Shown here piece by piece: positions 17,988 through 27,003 of a DNA stretch of 48,166 nucleotides; positions within the stretch are counted from its first letter, which is position 1; every line of letters begins with the position of its first letter. The notes below the pieces were generated by a model that saw only the letters and a list, made by a program, of their open reading frames with translations, was not told where the DNA came from and made no database searches. The position numbers and the translations under genes were made by a program. The DNA is from Sandaracinaceae bacterium (GTDB lineage Bacteria; Myxococcota_A; Polyangia; Polyangiales; JAFGIB01). Where the stretch lies: NCBI GenBank assembly GCA_017881055.1, contig JADGRF010000168.1, positions 1-48,166 of the forward strand, written 5' to 3'.

Positions 17988-19119
17988 TGCGGGCCGGCGC
18001 CGGCTCGGTGAAATCGAGCGTCACGCGGACGATCTCGCCTTCGGCCGCGCGGAACTTCAGGTGCGCGATCTCGTGACCCGCATGAGTTGCGATCAGCTCG
18101 TGGCCACCGGGGTCGAGCGCAACGTCGTAGCCAAGCAACACGGCGAGCGCGGGCTGACCGTCGATCTCCACGCGGGCATCGGCAGGCGGCGGCGTTGGGC
18201 TCACCTGCGCTCGCAGCTGCGCGAGCCGAGCCATCAACGCATTCAGCTTGGCTTGCGCGTCCGCCTTCTTCGCCAAGGCATTCGGCGCCACGGCCGCATC
18301 CAGGAAGCGCTTGAGATCGCGGCAAGCGCCGACTAGCGCGCCCTGCGCCAGCTCCGCGTCGACCAAGAGCAACAGGATCATCGGATCCGGATCGAGCTGA
18401 TACGCGTGCGCCAGCGCTTCGGCCGCGAACGCGTCGTTGCCCTTCGCTCGCTCCTCGCGCGCGCGCTCGATGTCTTTCTCGGCGCGGTAGCGGTCGTCAT
18501 CGCTCGGTCCGGGCGGCGGCGCCGGCTTTTCGTTCTCGGACACGCTGGGCCCGAACGAGCTGTGTCGTCGCTCGGCCTGCTCGCGCGCTTTCTTTTCCTT
18601 GTTCTTGTCGTCGCCGACCAGAAACCACCAGATGCCGAGCGGCACGCGCACGTCGAACAGCAGCGCGTCGTCGTTCAGCTTGGGCGCGAAGAGATGTTGC
18701 CATTCGAGCCCGAAGATCATGAAGCCGACGCCGAGGTGCGAGAGCCACGCCTTCTGCTCGTCGTGCGTAAAGCCAAGCTGACCGTAGCCGCCGCCGAACG
18801 TGTTGATCTCGAGCTCGCCACCGAGTCCGAAGCTCGCGAGACCGCCGACCTCGAGCGTGGCGCCCAGGTTGGCGATCCACGGCTCGTAGGCGTACAGGCC
18901 ACCGAGCCGGATCCGGCCGAGAAAATTGTTATCGAGCTTGTGCGTGAGCCCGAAGCCGATGCCGCCCTGCACCTGCAGGTCGGGCCCGAAGCCGCGCGTG
19001 CGCAGCTCGGGTGCATAGACCTGCGCTCGTGCATGCAGCGGCGCGAGCACGAGCAGTGCGAACAAGACCCCGTGGGCGGCCGCGAGCAGCTGCACACGAG
19101 GTCTTGCACGTGGCTTCAC
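17974..19119 (-). CDS. Barrel-like N-terminal + TPR + PEGA-like exported protein (381 aa)
   Basis: Seen: a signal peptide ending LHARAQ, a beta-rich barrel-like part (about 25-165; LGRIRLGGLYAYEPWIANLG), a charged linker (about 170-215), a helical TPR-like region (215-300; AKGNDAFAAEALAHAYQLDPDP) and a C-terminal beta domain with ARVEIDGQPALAVLLGYDVAL...GGHELIATHAGH that looks like a PEGA domain. GTG 19119 overlaps the stop of the upstream small lipoprotein (GTGA), so it is preferred over GTG 19140. It overlaps the convergent barrel gene by 14 bp. Function unknown; probably envelope. Confidence 0.75.
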   Translation of the reverse strand: MKPRARPRVQLLAAAHGVLFALLVLAPLHARAQVYAPELRTRGFGPDLQVQGGIGFGLTHKLDNNFLGRIRLGGLYAYEPWIANLGATLEVGGLASFGLGGELEINTFGGGYGQLGFTHDEQKAWLSHLGVGFMIFGLEWQHLFAPKLNDDALLFDVRVPLGIWWFLVGDDKNKEKKAREQAERRHSSFGPSVSENEKPAPPPGPSDDDRYRAEKDIERAREERAKGNDAFAAEALAHAYQLDPDPMILLLLVDAELAQGALVGACRDLKRFLDAAVAPNALAKKADAQAKLNALMARLAQLRAQVSPTPPPADARVEIDGQPALAVLLGYDVALDPGGHELIATHAGHEIAHLKFRAAEGEIVRVTLDFTEPAPARIKSE

Positions 19120-19322
19120 GGGCTCTCGGACGTCGCGCACTGCGACAAGCCTTGCGGCGTGATCTTGCAGACGTAGGTCTTACGCAGGAGGCCAAACAGG
19201 AAGTAATCGTTGCGGGTCACGATCGCAGCATCGCCTGCGGCCGCGACGCCTGCGTAACCGCAGCCGCTCGTGGCGGCGGCAAAGAGCAGGATGACCAGTG
19301 CCAGGTTACGTGTGCTCGGCAT
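19116..19322 (-). CDS. Small lipoprotein (68 aa)
   Basis: Seen: ATG 19322, a hydrophobic signal and lipobox ATSGC (Cys21), then a mature peptide with NDYFLFGLLRKTYVCKIT and a second Cys pair. The upstream in-frame ATG at 19391 adds residues without signal character. The stop overlaps the next gene's GTG, so the two are translationally coupled and may act together. No family with known function recognised. Confidence 0.7.
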   Translation of the reverse strand: MPSTRNLALVILLFAAATSGCGYAGVAAAGDAAIVTRNDYFLFGLLRKTYVCKITPQGLSQCATSESP

Positions 19323-19425
19323 GTACGGGCTCCTTGGTCCGGGCGCCGTGCGCGCCCAGCGAATTGGCTGGCTGGACTCTACGAGCGGCATGCGGTGGGG
19401 GTCAAGCGACGCAGGTTACTGCGCA

Positions 19426-20385
19426 TCATCGCCGCAGCAGCTGCTCGCACTCGCGGACGTACGCGCCGACGCCGAGCGCTGCGCATTTGCGATACGAGGT
19501 CTGCGCGGCGACGCGATCGCCGAGCGCGGCCTGTGCAGCGCCGAGCACGATCCAGCCTTCGGACGAGGTCGGGTCCGAGATCACGGCGCGGACTGCGAAC
19601 TGCTTGGCGAGCGCGGTGGCTCCCGTGTTCAGATGCAGGTAGGCGATGTGCGCGAGCGCCTGGGCGGAGTCCGGGCGCAGCGCGAGCGCGCGTTCGTACG
19701 CATCGAGCGCGTCCGTGCGCTGGCCGCTCTGGTTGAGCGCCTCGCCTGCGGCGATCAGATCGGTGTAGCTCGGTCCGAGCGAATTCGCGCTGGCCAGCTG
19801 CTCGGCCGGCGGCGCCGCGACAAGCACTGGCGCTACGGGCGCTTCGGCTGTGGGTGCTTCAGCTGACGGCGGTGGAGCGATAGTTGGCTGGGCCGCAGCT
19901 GCGGGCGGCTCTCTGACGGCAGGCGCAGCGAGCGGCACCGGCGTCTGCACCGGCACACCACCGCCGAGCTCGACTGGCTCCGGCATGATCCACTGGTGGT
20001 ATCCGGTGTAGAGCAGGATCGCGGTCAGGAACACGCCGAAGATCACGCCGCTGGCGATCATGGCGCGGCGTGCACCGTGCGCCATCGGCGTGGGCATGTG
20101 CTGATCGTCCCAGACGTCGATCGAGTGCGCGTGTGGCAGCGACGAGAAGAACTCGTGGCTGAGGGCGTCGCGGTCGGGCTGGGAGTGGCGAGCGGGCGGC
20201 TCTTCGTTGTGCTGCGCCGTTTCGGTTGGCGCTGCGGCCTGTTCGGCCTCACGCTGGCCGCGCGGAGCACGACCGCTGACCATGCGCTGCGCGGGCGCGA
20301 GCGAGCTACGGGGCGCGTCCGAGGCACGCACACCGCGTGGCCGCAGGCTCTTGCGAGCCGTGTTCTTGCGAAGCCCTCGACGCAT
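19426..20385 (-). CDS. Single-span membrane protein with C-terminal TPRs (319 aa)
   Basis: Seen: a basic, disordered N-terminal cytoplasmic region (1-105), one transmembrane segment near 108-127 (AMIASGVIFGVFLTAILLYTG), a Pro/Ala-rich linker, and TPR motifs from about 205 to the end (ALNQSGQRTDALDAYERALALRPDSAQALAHIAYLHLN is two helical pairs). The TPRs would lie in the periplasm. The layout resembles myxobacterial scaffold proteins; no specific role recognised. Start ATG 20385 is preceded by GGGGGA. It lies 103 bp upstream of the small lipoprotein and may share its transcript. Confidence 0.78.
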   Translation of the reverse strand: MRRGLRKNTARKSLRPRGVRASDAPRSSLAPAQRMVSGRAPRGQREAEQAAAPTETAQHNEEPPARHSQPDRDALSHEFFSSLPHAHSIDVWDDQHMPTPMAHGARRAMIASGVIFGVFLTAILLYTGYHQWIMPEPVELGGGVPVQTPVPLAAPAVREPPAAAAQPTIAPPPSAEAPTAEAPVAPVLVAAPPAEQLASANSLGPSYTDLIAAGEALNQSGQRTDALDAYERALALRPDSAQALAHIAYLHLNTGATALAKQFAVRAVISDPTSSEGWIVLGAAQAALGDRVAAQTSYRKCAALGVGAYVRECEQLLRR

Positions 20386-20544
20386 GGCGATCCCCCGCGC
20401 TCAGTATCGTCAGACGAGGCGTCCGTGCAACGTGATGCGCAAAGAGTTTCTCGAGTCGACACAGAGCGCACCGGTGTCTTCCCTCGCAGGGGCGCGGGCC
20501 ACGGGCGCGCCGCTGATGGCTGCAGGGCCGGCCCGCTCGCTAGC

Positions 20545-21909
20545 CTAGCCCCGCAAGTCCTGCACTGCGGCGTGCACCGCCTCGAACAGCGGCACGACCT
20601 GGGCCACCTCGAGGCACGAGAACGCGACACGCAGATCCGTCGGCGCCGTGCAGATTAGGCCAGTGCCGTATTTGTCGAGCAGATGCTCGCGCAGCTTGTT
20701 GGCGTCGACGCCCTTCACTTTGATCAGCATGAAGTAGCCGCTGTTGAACGGATACACGTCCCAGCTGGACGCGAAGCGCGCTTCGTTGGCGACGCGGTAG
20801 ACCTCTTCCGCGCGCGCCTTGAGCAAGCCGTGCTTCTGCTTGCGCTCCTCGGCGAGCGCGCTCGAGCCTAGCGCCTTCTCGACCAGCGATTGCGAGATCA
20901 TCGGGCTGTTCGAGATCGCGCTGCGGATGTCCGCGCGCGCTTTGGCGTCGAGGCCATCCAGCGCTTCCTTCGCGCCCTCCGTGCTGCCCACGCCGAACGT
21001 TACGAAGCCGCAGCGCAGACCCCACGCGAACAGCTCCTTGGTGGCGCCGTCGAGCTTCACCGGCAGGATGTTCTTGTGCAGGTTGCACAGCTTGCCGAAC
21101 AAGGACTCGGTCAGCGACTCACCGCCCAAGTGGTAAAACAAGCCGAAGTACGCGTCGTCGCACAGCACGACCAAGTGCGTGCCGGCCTTGGCTTGCGTCT
21201 CGAGCGCGTGCACGATCGCGTCGCCTTCCGCCACCGTCGGCATGTAGCCCGTCGGGTTGTTCGGGAAGTTCAGCACGACCAGCAGCTTCTTCTTGTCGCG
21301 CGCTTCGGCGGCGAGCAGCTTCGCGAAGCCTTCGACGTTGAATCCCTTGCCGGCGCCGCGAGCCGAAGGCTGCGCGGCGGTCACGTCATTGAACAGCGGG
21401 AACGTCGCGATGCGCGCGCCCATGCGCGTTTCGTACGTGAGGCTGTAGTTGTCCCAGAGCTGATCGGGCGCGATCACGACGTCGCCCGGATCGAGGAACA
21501 GATCACCCGCGAGCATGAGGCCATGCGTGATCGCGGCCGTCACGATCGGCAGGCCGAAGCTCTTGCCCTTGATCGATGGGTTCTCGGCGAGCAGCTTGTC
21601 GCGCCACAGCTCGCGCAGCTTCTGACGACCGCTCGGCGGCGCGTAGTTGTACGCCTCGTCGGCGCTGAGCCCTTGAATCGACCCGTGCATCGACGGCAGG
21701 AACATCGGCGCGTCGTTCTCGGTCGCGATGCCGATCGTGGCGTTGAAGCGCTTGGCCTTGGCCTTGGCCTCCGCACCCTGGGCCAGAATGCCCTTCGGAA
21801 AATAGAGGCGCTTGCCGAGGGCCGAGAGCATCGAGAACACCTCGGGCGACGCCTTCGAGAGCGAGTCGTTCAGCGCCTGGGCGAGGGGGTGCATCTGCGT
21901 CTGCGTCAT
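20545..21909 (-). CDS. PLP-dependent aminotransferase class I/II (454 aa)
   Basis: Fold-type I pyridoxal-phosphate aminotransferase, cytoplasmic. Seen: the NNPTG motif at 217-221, Asp252 and Tyr254 in CDDAYFGL for the cofactor ring, the Schiff-base Lys291 in DGATKELFAWGLRCGF with the nearby phosphate-binding Arg299, and a C-terminal substrate-carboxylate region near LRVAFSCLEV. Length is somewhat above the usual 400 aa because of an N-terminal extension. Amino-acid specificity cannot be assigned. It starts 44 bp after the histidine phosphatase gene and is probably co-transcribed with it. Confidence 0.92.
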   Translation of the reverse strand: MTQTQMHPLAQALNDSLSKASPEVFSMLSALGKRLYFPKGILAQGAEAKAKAKRFNATIGIATENDAPMFLPSMHGSIQGLSADEAYNYAPPSGRQKLRELWRDKLLAENPSIKGKSFGLPIVTAAITHGLMLAGDLFLDPGDVVIAPDQLWDNYSLTYETRMGARIATFPLFNDVTAAQPSARGAGKGFNVEGFAKLLAAEARDKKKLLVVLNFPNNPTGYMPTVAEGDAIVHALETQAKAGTHLVVLCDDAYFGLFYHLGGESLTESLFGKLCNLHKNILPVKLDGATKELFAWGLRCGFVTFGVGSTEGAKEALDGLDAKARADIRSAISNSPMISQSLVEKALGSSALAEERKQKHGLLKARAEEVYRVANEARFASSWDVYPFNSGYFMLIKVKGVDANKLREHLLDKYGTGLICTAPTDLRVAFSCLEVAQVVPLFEAVHAAVQDLRG

Positions 21910-21953
21910 GGCCGCGCAGTGTTAAAGAGCGCGGCCCCGGTTGCAACCGCTTT

Positions 21954-22667
21954 TCAGCGATAGCTGACGAGGTCCGCGGGCAGATGGGCCGTGGCATTGA
22001 AGAGATCGAGTGACACGCGCCCTCGCCCGCACAAGAACTCGGTCAAGGACGCGTTTCGGACGCGCCAGTTGAGGTCGAGCGCGGCCGCCTTGGGGGCGGC
22101 CAGCGTGTGCTGCACGCACACACCAATCGGCCCGCCCGAGGTGAACACGGCGATCGTCCCGCGCACCGAGCCGTTCACCAGCGCCGACAACGCATCCACC
22201 ACCCGCGCGTGAAACGAGGCGAACGACTCGACGCCGTCGAGCAAGAGGTCACCACGCGTCCAGCAGGCCATCAGCACCTCGAACATGCGCTGAAAGTAGC
22301 GGTTGCGATCGGGGTCGGCAGCCTTCGCCATGAACTCGTCGACCAAGCGCTGGAAGTCGGGATCGCGCGCCGCCAGCGCCGGCCCAAGCGCTTGCATGAC
22401 GGCGCGCGCGTCGTATTCGTTCCAGCCGGGCACGACTTGGCAGGTGGGCCAGGGCTTGCCGGCGCTCGCGTAGGCTGCGGCGACTTGGGCCTCGGTCTGT
22501 GCATGGCGGCGCAGGCCCCCCGAGTACACCGCGTCGAATACGACCCCCTGAGCCACGAAGTGCTCGCCGACCGCGCGAGCCTGGCGTTCGCCGAGCTCCG
22601 TCAGGCGATCGGAGTCCTCGGAGAACGCGGCCGCTTGGCCGTGGCGAATCAAGACGAGTTGGGCCAT
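21954..22667 (-). CDS. Histidine phosphatase family protein (237 aa)
   Basis: Seen: the LIRHGQA phospho-acceptor motif (His9, Arg8), an SGGLRRHAQTEA helix (49-60), Glu84 in GWNEYDA and TSGGPIGV at 176-182. In canonical phosphoglycerate-mutase-like enzymes the last block carries the second catalytic His (xHGG); here it is Ser177, a variant seen in one branch of the superfamily. Probably a phosphomonoesterase rather than glycolytic mutase. First gene of a likely two-gene unit with the aminotransferase; divergent from the sulfatase-like gene. Confidence 0.88.
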   Translation of the reverse strand: MAQLVLIRHGQAAAFSEDSDRLTELGERQARAVGEHFVAQGVVFDAVYSGGLRRHAQTEAQVAAAYASAGKPWPTCQVVPGWNEYDARAVMQALGPALAARDPDFQRLVDEFMAKAADPDRNRYFQRMFEVLMACWTRGDLLLDGVESFASFHARVVDALSALVNGSVRGTIAVFTSGGPIGVCVQHTLAAPKAAALDLNWRVRNASLTEFLCGRGRVSLDLFNATAHLPADLVSYR

Positions 22668-22702
22668 GCGGCGGACAATAGCGGAGGTCGCAGCCTAGCC
22701 GC

Positions 22703-22718
22703 ACGCACGACGGTGCGT
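22703..22718. promoter_or_regulatory. Inverted repeat in the divergent promoter region
   Basis: ACGCAC-GACG-GTGCGT is a perfect 6-bp inverted repeat between the histidine phosphatase start (22667) and the sulfatase-like gene. It could be an operator for one or both genes; no regulator identified. Confidence 0.3.
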
Positions 22719-22729
22719 ACCTCTGGGGT

Positions 22730-24658
22730 GTGCATGATTCACGGTCAGTTACGGCACGAGTGTCACTCCCTGCTCGCCGACGCGAGGCGCGCTCGGCCGT
22801 GAGCTGGCGCCCGAGTATTTCTGGTTCGCTGTTCGCGCTGCTCATGTTCGGCTTCGGACATGGCTGGATCGCCCTGGTGCGCGGGTCGTCCGGGTCGTCG
22901 TGGGCCATGGCCTCGTACACGCTCGAGCAGGCCATGGTGTGGGGCGTCGTGCTGCTGATCGATGATCACTTGAAGGGCCACGCGTCGCGCTTCGCGCTGG
23001 CCGCAGCGGGAACGCTCTGGGTGAGCGTGACCTTGATCAGCGGTTTTCTCATGCGCATGACCTCGCTACCGCCGCGCGAGCTGGTCCCGATGTTGCTGGC
23101 CAGCGAGCACGTGGTCGCCGGCCTGCGCGAGATTGGCCTGGGGCCCGGCCGCTTACTCGTACTGTTGGTGGCGCTGCTCGCGATGTCCGCGGCCGGCGGC
23201 TTGCTGCATCTACGTCTGGACATGCTCTGTGCGGGCGTGACGCGTCCGCGCGTACCCGTCGCGATCACGTGCGGTTTATGCCTGGCCCTGCCGATCGCGT
23301 TCGCGCTCGAGCAAGCCCACGCCCGCCAAGACGACGAGTACCTGCGCCGCGCGGTGAGCATGCCGGGCTATCTTCAACTCTACGAGACCAGCTCCGCGTC
23401 GGTGGTACTGCCCATGCCACGGCCGCAGAATCACGACACGCGCGCCCGCTGGCTGGCTCGCGTCGGCCGCGCGGAGAAGCCCAGGCACGTGCTGTATGTG
23501 CTGCTGGAGAGCTTTCGAGCGGACGCTGTGACTCCCTCGATCACGCCGACCATGTGGCAGCTGTCACAGGAGGGCACGAGCTTCGACGCCGCGCTGGCCG
23601 AGGCGACCTACACGCCGCTGAGCTGGTCGGTGTTGCTGTTCGACGAAGCGCCGCAAGACAACGTCTTCGGGCGCTTTCCGGGTCGAGCGGAGCCGCTCGG
23701 CAGCTGGCTCTTCGCCGTGATGCGCCAGGCGGGCTACGAGCTGCACGCGTCCGTGTCCACGAACTTCGACTACGGTGGCATGCGTCGGCGGATGGTCGGG
23801 TCGGGAACGCCGCCGCTCGACTTCTTTCAAGCGGCCGAGACCGGCGCGAGCGGGGATCCGTTCGACAAGAATCGCAACGACCAGCGGGCGGTGGACCACC
23901 TCGTGCGCTTGATCGGGCGGCAACACTGGGACGGCGCGCCTCAGTTCCTGTTCCTGCAGCTCGACAGCACGCACTACACCTATCCGTTCCCGCACGACCA
24001 AGCGGTCTTCCAGCCCTACTCCGCCGATCTGCTGTTGCCGAAGGCGATCGAAACCGAGGAGCAGGCCCTGCTGCTGCGAAACCGCTATTGGAACGCGGCG
24101 CACTTCGTGGACGCACAGCTCGGTCGTGTCATCGCCGCACTGCGCACGGCGGGCGTCTACGACGACACCGTCGTCGTGCTGACCTCGGACCACGGCGAAG
24201 GCCTCCGTCCCGGACATCAAGGCCACGGTCCGGTCTACGAGGCCACCAAGCGCGTGCCGCTGATCTTCAAGGTCCCAGGACAAGCCCCGATGCATTCGCA
24301 GCAGCTGATCTCGCATCGTGACATTCTGCCGACACTGGCAAGCTACCTCGGCATCGCGCTGCCACCCGGCTCGACTCGAGGTTGTTCGGCGGCGCTAGGC
24401 CCTTCGCCCGCCGTGTTCACGCTGGGTCCGAGCGGCGAGTTCGGTCAGCTGACAACACCCGAGCGCTGGGTCGACGTGACGCTGTCGCTTGCACCGGATT
24501 CGGTGACGGTGACTCCAAAGGCCGAGACGTGCTTGGCATCCTGCACCGGCGAGGCGCGCCCGCTGGACGCGCGAGACTCGCAGGCGTGGATGCCCGAGCT
24601 GGCGAGCGCGTTGCGGGCCGAGCGCGGCCGGCTCGGCTGTGCTGCGAGCACTCGCTGA
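22730..24658 (+). CDS. Membrane-anchored sulfatase-superfamily hydrolase/transferase (YejM/LtaS-like)
   Basis: Up to 642 aa. Seen: about five N-terminal transmembrane helices (about residues 30-205), then a periplasmic alkaline-phosphatase/sulfatase fold: the metal block VLYVLLESFRADAVT, a candidate Thr/Ser nucleophile in EATYTPLSWS, LQLDSTHYTYPFP, and the metal block VVVLTSDHGEG followed by GHGPVYEATKRVPLIFK. Five helices plus this domain match YejM/PbgA and LtaS-type envelope proteins, so a role in lipid or surface-polymer modification is inferred. The longest start is GTG 22730, but the first 23 codons lack third-position G/C bias; GTG 22799 (619 aa) is more likely the true start. Confidence 0.85.
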   Translation: MHDSRSVTARVSLPARRREARSAVSWRPSISGSLFALLMFGFGHGWIALVRGSSGSSWAMASYTLEQAMVWGVVLLIDDHLKGHASRFALAAAGTLWVSVTLISGFLMRMTSLPPRELVPMLLASEHVVAGLREIGLGPGRLLVLLVALLAMSAAGGLLHLRLDMLCAGVTRPRVPVAITCGLCLALPIAFALEQAHARQDDEYLRRAVSMPGYLQLYETSSASVVLPMPRPQNHDTRARWLARVGRAEKPRHVLYVLLESFRADAVTPSITPTMWQLSQEGTSFDAALAEATYTPLSWSVLLFDEAPQDNVFGRFPGRAEPLGSWLFAVMRQAGYELHASVSTNFDYGGMRRRMVGSGTPPLDFFQAAETGASGDPFDKNRNDQRAVDHLVRLIGRQHWDGAPQFLFLQLDSTHYTYPFPHDQAVFQPYSADLLLPKAIETEEQALLLRNRYWNAAHFVDAQLGRVIAALRTAGVYDDTVVVLTSDHGEGLRPGHQGHGPVYEATKRVPLIFKVPGQAPMHSQQLISHRDILPTLASYLGIALPPGSTRGCSAALGPSPAVFTLGPSGEFGQLTTPERWVDVTLSLAPDSVTVTPKAETCLASCTGEARPLDARDSQAWMPELASALRAERGRLGCAASTR

Positions 24659-24690
24659 CCGGCAAGCTCGCAGGATTTGCGCAGCCGCGA

Positions 24691-24717
24691 GCCGGACGCG
24701 ACAAGCCTGCGTCCGGC
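24691..24717 (+). terminator. Hairpin after the sulfatase-like gene
   Basis: GCCGGACGC (24691-24699) and GCGTCCGGC (24709-24717) form a perfect 9-bp stem with a 9-nt loop, 32 nt after the stop codon. There is no T tract, so it may be a transcript-end stabiliser or part of factor-dependent termination. Nothing else is apparent between 24659 and 24781. Confidence 0.45.
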
Positions 24718-24781
24718 CAGTCGTCCAGGCACCCGTTCACCGCGCAATGCGGGAACATGCCATCTGGCACGATAGCTGCTC

Positions 24782-25732
24782 ATGAACCTGATCGTGGATG
24801 CCGCGATCTCACTCCCCGAAACGGACGAAGGCGTCGCGCCAGCGCGGCATCGTGTCCTCGTCGTCGACGACAGCAAAAATGCCCGCGATGCGCTAGCACA
24901 GCTGCTGGAGCAGGAAGGCTACGACGTAGCGACTGCCGGCGACGGCGCGGCGGGGCTGACCGTGGCAAGAACGTTCGACCCCGACCTCGTGATCACCGAC
25001 TTGGCGATGCCGGGTCTCGATGGCTACGGCTTCATTCAGGGCTTTCGCGCGACATCGAGCGACGTCCCGGTGATCGTGGTCTCGTCGAACGAAGACACGC
25101 TCTCCCGCGTGCGAGGGTTCTCAGTGGGCGCGGATGACTTCCTGACCAAGCCGGTCAACTTCGACGAGTTGCTGGCTCGTGTCGACCGGCATCTGTACCG
25201 CGCCGACCGCGAGCAGCGTGCGCTGCGGCAGAGCGTGTCGGACGATCTCACCGGTATGCTGAACCGGCGCGGCATCGCCAACTTCTTCAGCCGCACGCTG
25301 AGCAACCGTGTCGGCGGCGAGCCACCCGTCGCTGCGCTGCTCGTCGATGCGGATGACTTCAAAGCCGTGAACGATCGCTACGGCCATCTCACCGGCGACG
25401 CGGTGCTGCGCCGGATCGCACGCACCTTACAGGATGCGCTGCGCGCGTCGGACCGCGTGGGGCGAATCGGCGGCGACGAGTTTCTGATCGTGCTGCCGGG
25501 CGCTGGGCAGAGCATCCTGGCGGCGCTCGTGGAGCGCCTGCACGCCACCCCGATCGAGCTGGCGCTGCCGAACGATGACACGTTGCGAGTCACGATCTCG
25601 ATCGGCGCGGTGACAGCTGAGCCACACGAATCGCTCGAGTCCGTGATCGAGCGCGCCGACCAGGCCATGTACGAGGACAAGCGGGCCCGCCGGAAGCTGG
25701 CCGTGGTCGCAACGGCACCAAGAACGTCGTAA
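24782..25732 (+). CDS. Response regulator with GGDEF diguanylate cyclase domain (316 aa)
   Basis: Makes cyclic di-GMP when phosphorylated by a histidine kinase; cytoplasmic. Seen: a receiver domain (24-140) with acidic pair Asp29-Asp30, phospho-acceptor Asp73 in ITDLAMPGLDG and Lys123 in LTKPVNF; then a GGDEF domain (about 150-305) with intact GGDEF at 230-234 and an intact RxxD inhibitory site (RASD, 221-224) exactly five residues before it. This PleD-like single-receiver layout predicts an active, product-inhibited cyclase. The cognate kinase is not adjacent. Targets could include motility or exopolymer genes, but the sequence gives no direct link. Confidence 0.94.
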   Translation: MNLIVDAAISLPETDEGVAPARHRVLVVDDSKNARDALAQLLEQEGYDVATAGDGAAGLTVARTFDPDLVITDLAMPGLDGYGFIQGFRATSSDVPVIVVSSNEDTLSRVRGFSVGADDFLTKPVNFDELLARVDRHLYRADREQRALRQSVSDDLTGMLNRRGIANFFSRTLSNRVGGEPPVAALLVDADDFKAVNDRYGHLTGDAVLRRIARTLQDALRASDRVGRIGGDEFLIVLPGAGQSILAALVERLHATPIELALPNDDTLRVTISIGAVTAEPHESLESVIERADQAMYEDKRARRKLAVVATAPRTS

Positions 25733-25745
25733 GCTCCGCAGGACC

Positions 25746-26285
25746 ATGGCTATCTCGACGATCATCCGAAGCACCCTGTTACGCATCTCGTGCTGCGGCA
25801 CGCTGTTTTTCGTCTCGGCGTGTGGCGACGACAGCGGCGCGAGCGCGAGCACCGACGGCGGCACGAGCTCGGCAGCTTCGGGCGGCGAATGGCCCGGCGA
25901 CCCGTGCGCGTTGCTCACGGACACCGACTTCGCGACGCTGAGCACACCGGTGACGATCTCCAAGACGGACCCGCACAACGTCGGCAGCGCGCAGTTCTCG
26001 CCCGAGTGCCACTTCTATCTGAAGCACGCAGACGGCACGGGCAGCGCGACGATGGCCGTGTTCGTCGACAAAGCGAGCGACTACGCGCTGCAAAAAACCA
26101 TCTTCCACGGCGTCAAGGTCGCGGGCATCGGCCGCGATGCGTGGCAGGGCGATGCGGACGGCCAAGGCAACTCGACGGTCGGCGTGCTCGTCGACGCGTG
26201 GAGCTTTCGCGTCGACTCCACGTACGAATACAAGTACGCGGACCTCACGATCTTGGCAAAGGCAGTCGCCCCGCGCTTGAAGTAG
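25746..26285 (+). CDS. Lipoprotein, DUF3558-like (179 aa)
   Basis: Seen: signal and lipobox FVSAC (Cys26), an Asp/Ser/Gly-rich spacer, then DPCALLTDTDFATL and ECHFYLKHADG, a pattern like DUF3558-type secreted lipoproteins, with one pair of Cys in the mature part. ATG 25746 follows AGGA and lies 13 bp after the diguanylate cyclase stop, so they may be co-transcribed. The next gene encodes a lipoprotein of similar size and style. Function unknown. Confidence 0.75.
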   Translation: MAISTIIRSTLLRISCCGTLFFVSACGDDSGASASTDGGTSSAASGGEWPGDPCALLTDTDFATLSTPVTISKTDPHNVGSAQFSPECHFYLKHADGTGSATMAVFVDKASDYALQKTIFHGVKVAGIGRDAWQGDADGQGNSTVGVLVDAWSFRVDSTYEYKYADLTILAKAVAPRLK

Positions 26286-26286
26286 C

Positions 26287-26340
26287 GCGAGCTTCGGCGC
26301 TCGCTGAGCGGTTGCCGGCTAGGCCGCGCTGTTTAGCGCG
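26287..26340 (+). terminator. Two small hairpins between lipoprotein genes
   Basis: GCGAGC-TTCGGC-GCTCGC (26287-26304) starts at the stop codon, and CGCGCT-GTTT-AGCGCG (26325-26340) follows. Both stems are perfect, 6 bp. No T tract, so termination is only possible. Confidence 0.3.
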
Positions 26341-26399
26341 CTGAGCAGCGTCGCGGCTTCGATTGGACGGTCGTCGGCAACTCTGCTAGCTCCGCTGCC

Positions 26400-26951
26400 G
26401 TGACAGCTCGTCATTCATTCGTTCTGATCGCACTGGCCGGCCTCGCCCTCGTGGGTTGTCCGGGGAGCTCGTCCAGCAAGTCGGGCAAGCTGGCCAGCAA
26501 CATGATGCTGGAGCCTTCGAGCGGCGGCGACTCGGGCAGCTGCAACGCCAACCCGACGTGCGCGCTCGAGACCGCGAGCGACGTCAACATGGCGTTGGCC
26601 AAGAACATCGTGGGCCCGACGGCCCGGCACAACGTCACCAAGGGTCAGATTCTGAACCTCTGCCACTACGACACCGACCCGGCGACCACCGACAAGGTGG
26701 ACCCCGTGGACATCGCCTACGGCTTCCCGGTCACGATGGCCGATTTCAAGGCGGGGCGCGCCACGATCATGGGGCCGACGACGACGCTACCCAACCTGGG
26801 CGACGCCGCCTTCTGGAGCGAGCCGCGGGGGATGACCTACGGCGTTCACTCCGTGGTCGTGCTCGTGGGCTGTGTGCAGCTGCAGGTAGTCGGCTCCACA
26901 TCCGTGGCTCAACTCGTCGCGCTCGCGAAGAAGATCATCTCGAAGCTGTGA
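26400..26951 (+). CDS. Lipoprotein of unknown function (183 aa)
   Basis: Starts with GTG 26400. Seen: lipobox ALVGC (Cys20), a Ser-rich linker, then a mature domain with paired Cys (SCNANPTC, NLCHYDTD, VLVGCVQL) and the sequence CALETASDVNMALAKNIVG...GFPVTMADF, which resembles the layout of the preceding lipoprotein (short domain starting with Cys and a DV/DF motif, ending in a hydrophobic strand plus helix). The two may be distant relatives. No enzyme motif recognised. Confidence 0.72.
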   Translation: MTARHSFVLIALAGLALVGCPGSSSSKSGKLASNMMLEPSSGGDSGSCNANPTCALETASDVNMALAKNIVGPTARHNVTKGQILNLCHYDTDPATTDKVDPVDIAYGFPVTMADFKAGRATIMGPTTTLPNLGDAAFWSEPRGMTYGVHSVVVLVGCVQLQVVGSTSVAQLVALAKKIISKL

Positions 26952-27003
26952 AGCCTCGGAACCGCGCTCGTGATATAGACGCGCACCAGACCAACCCGGC
27001 ATC

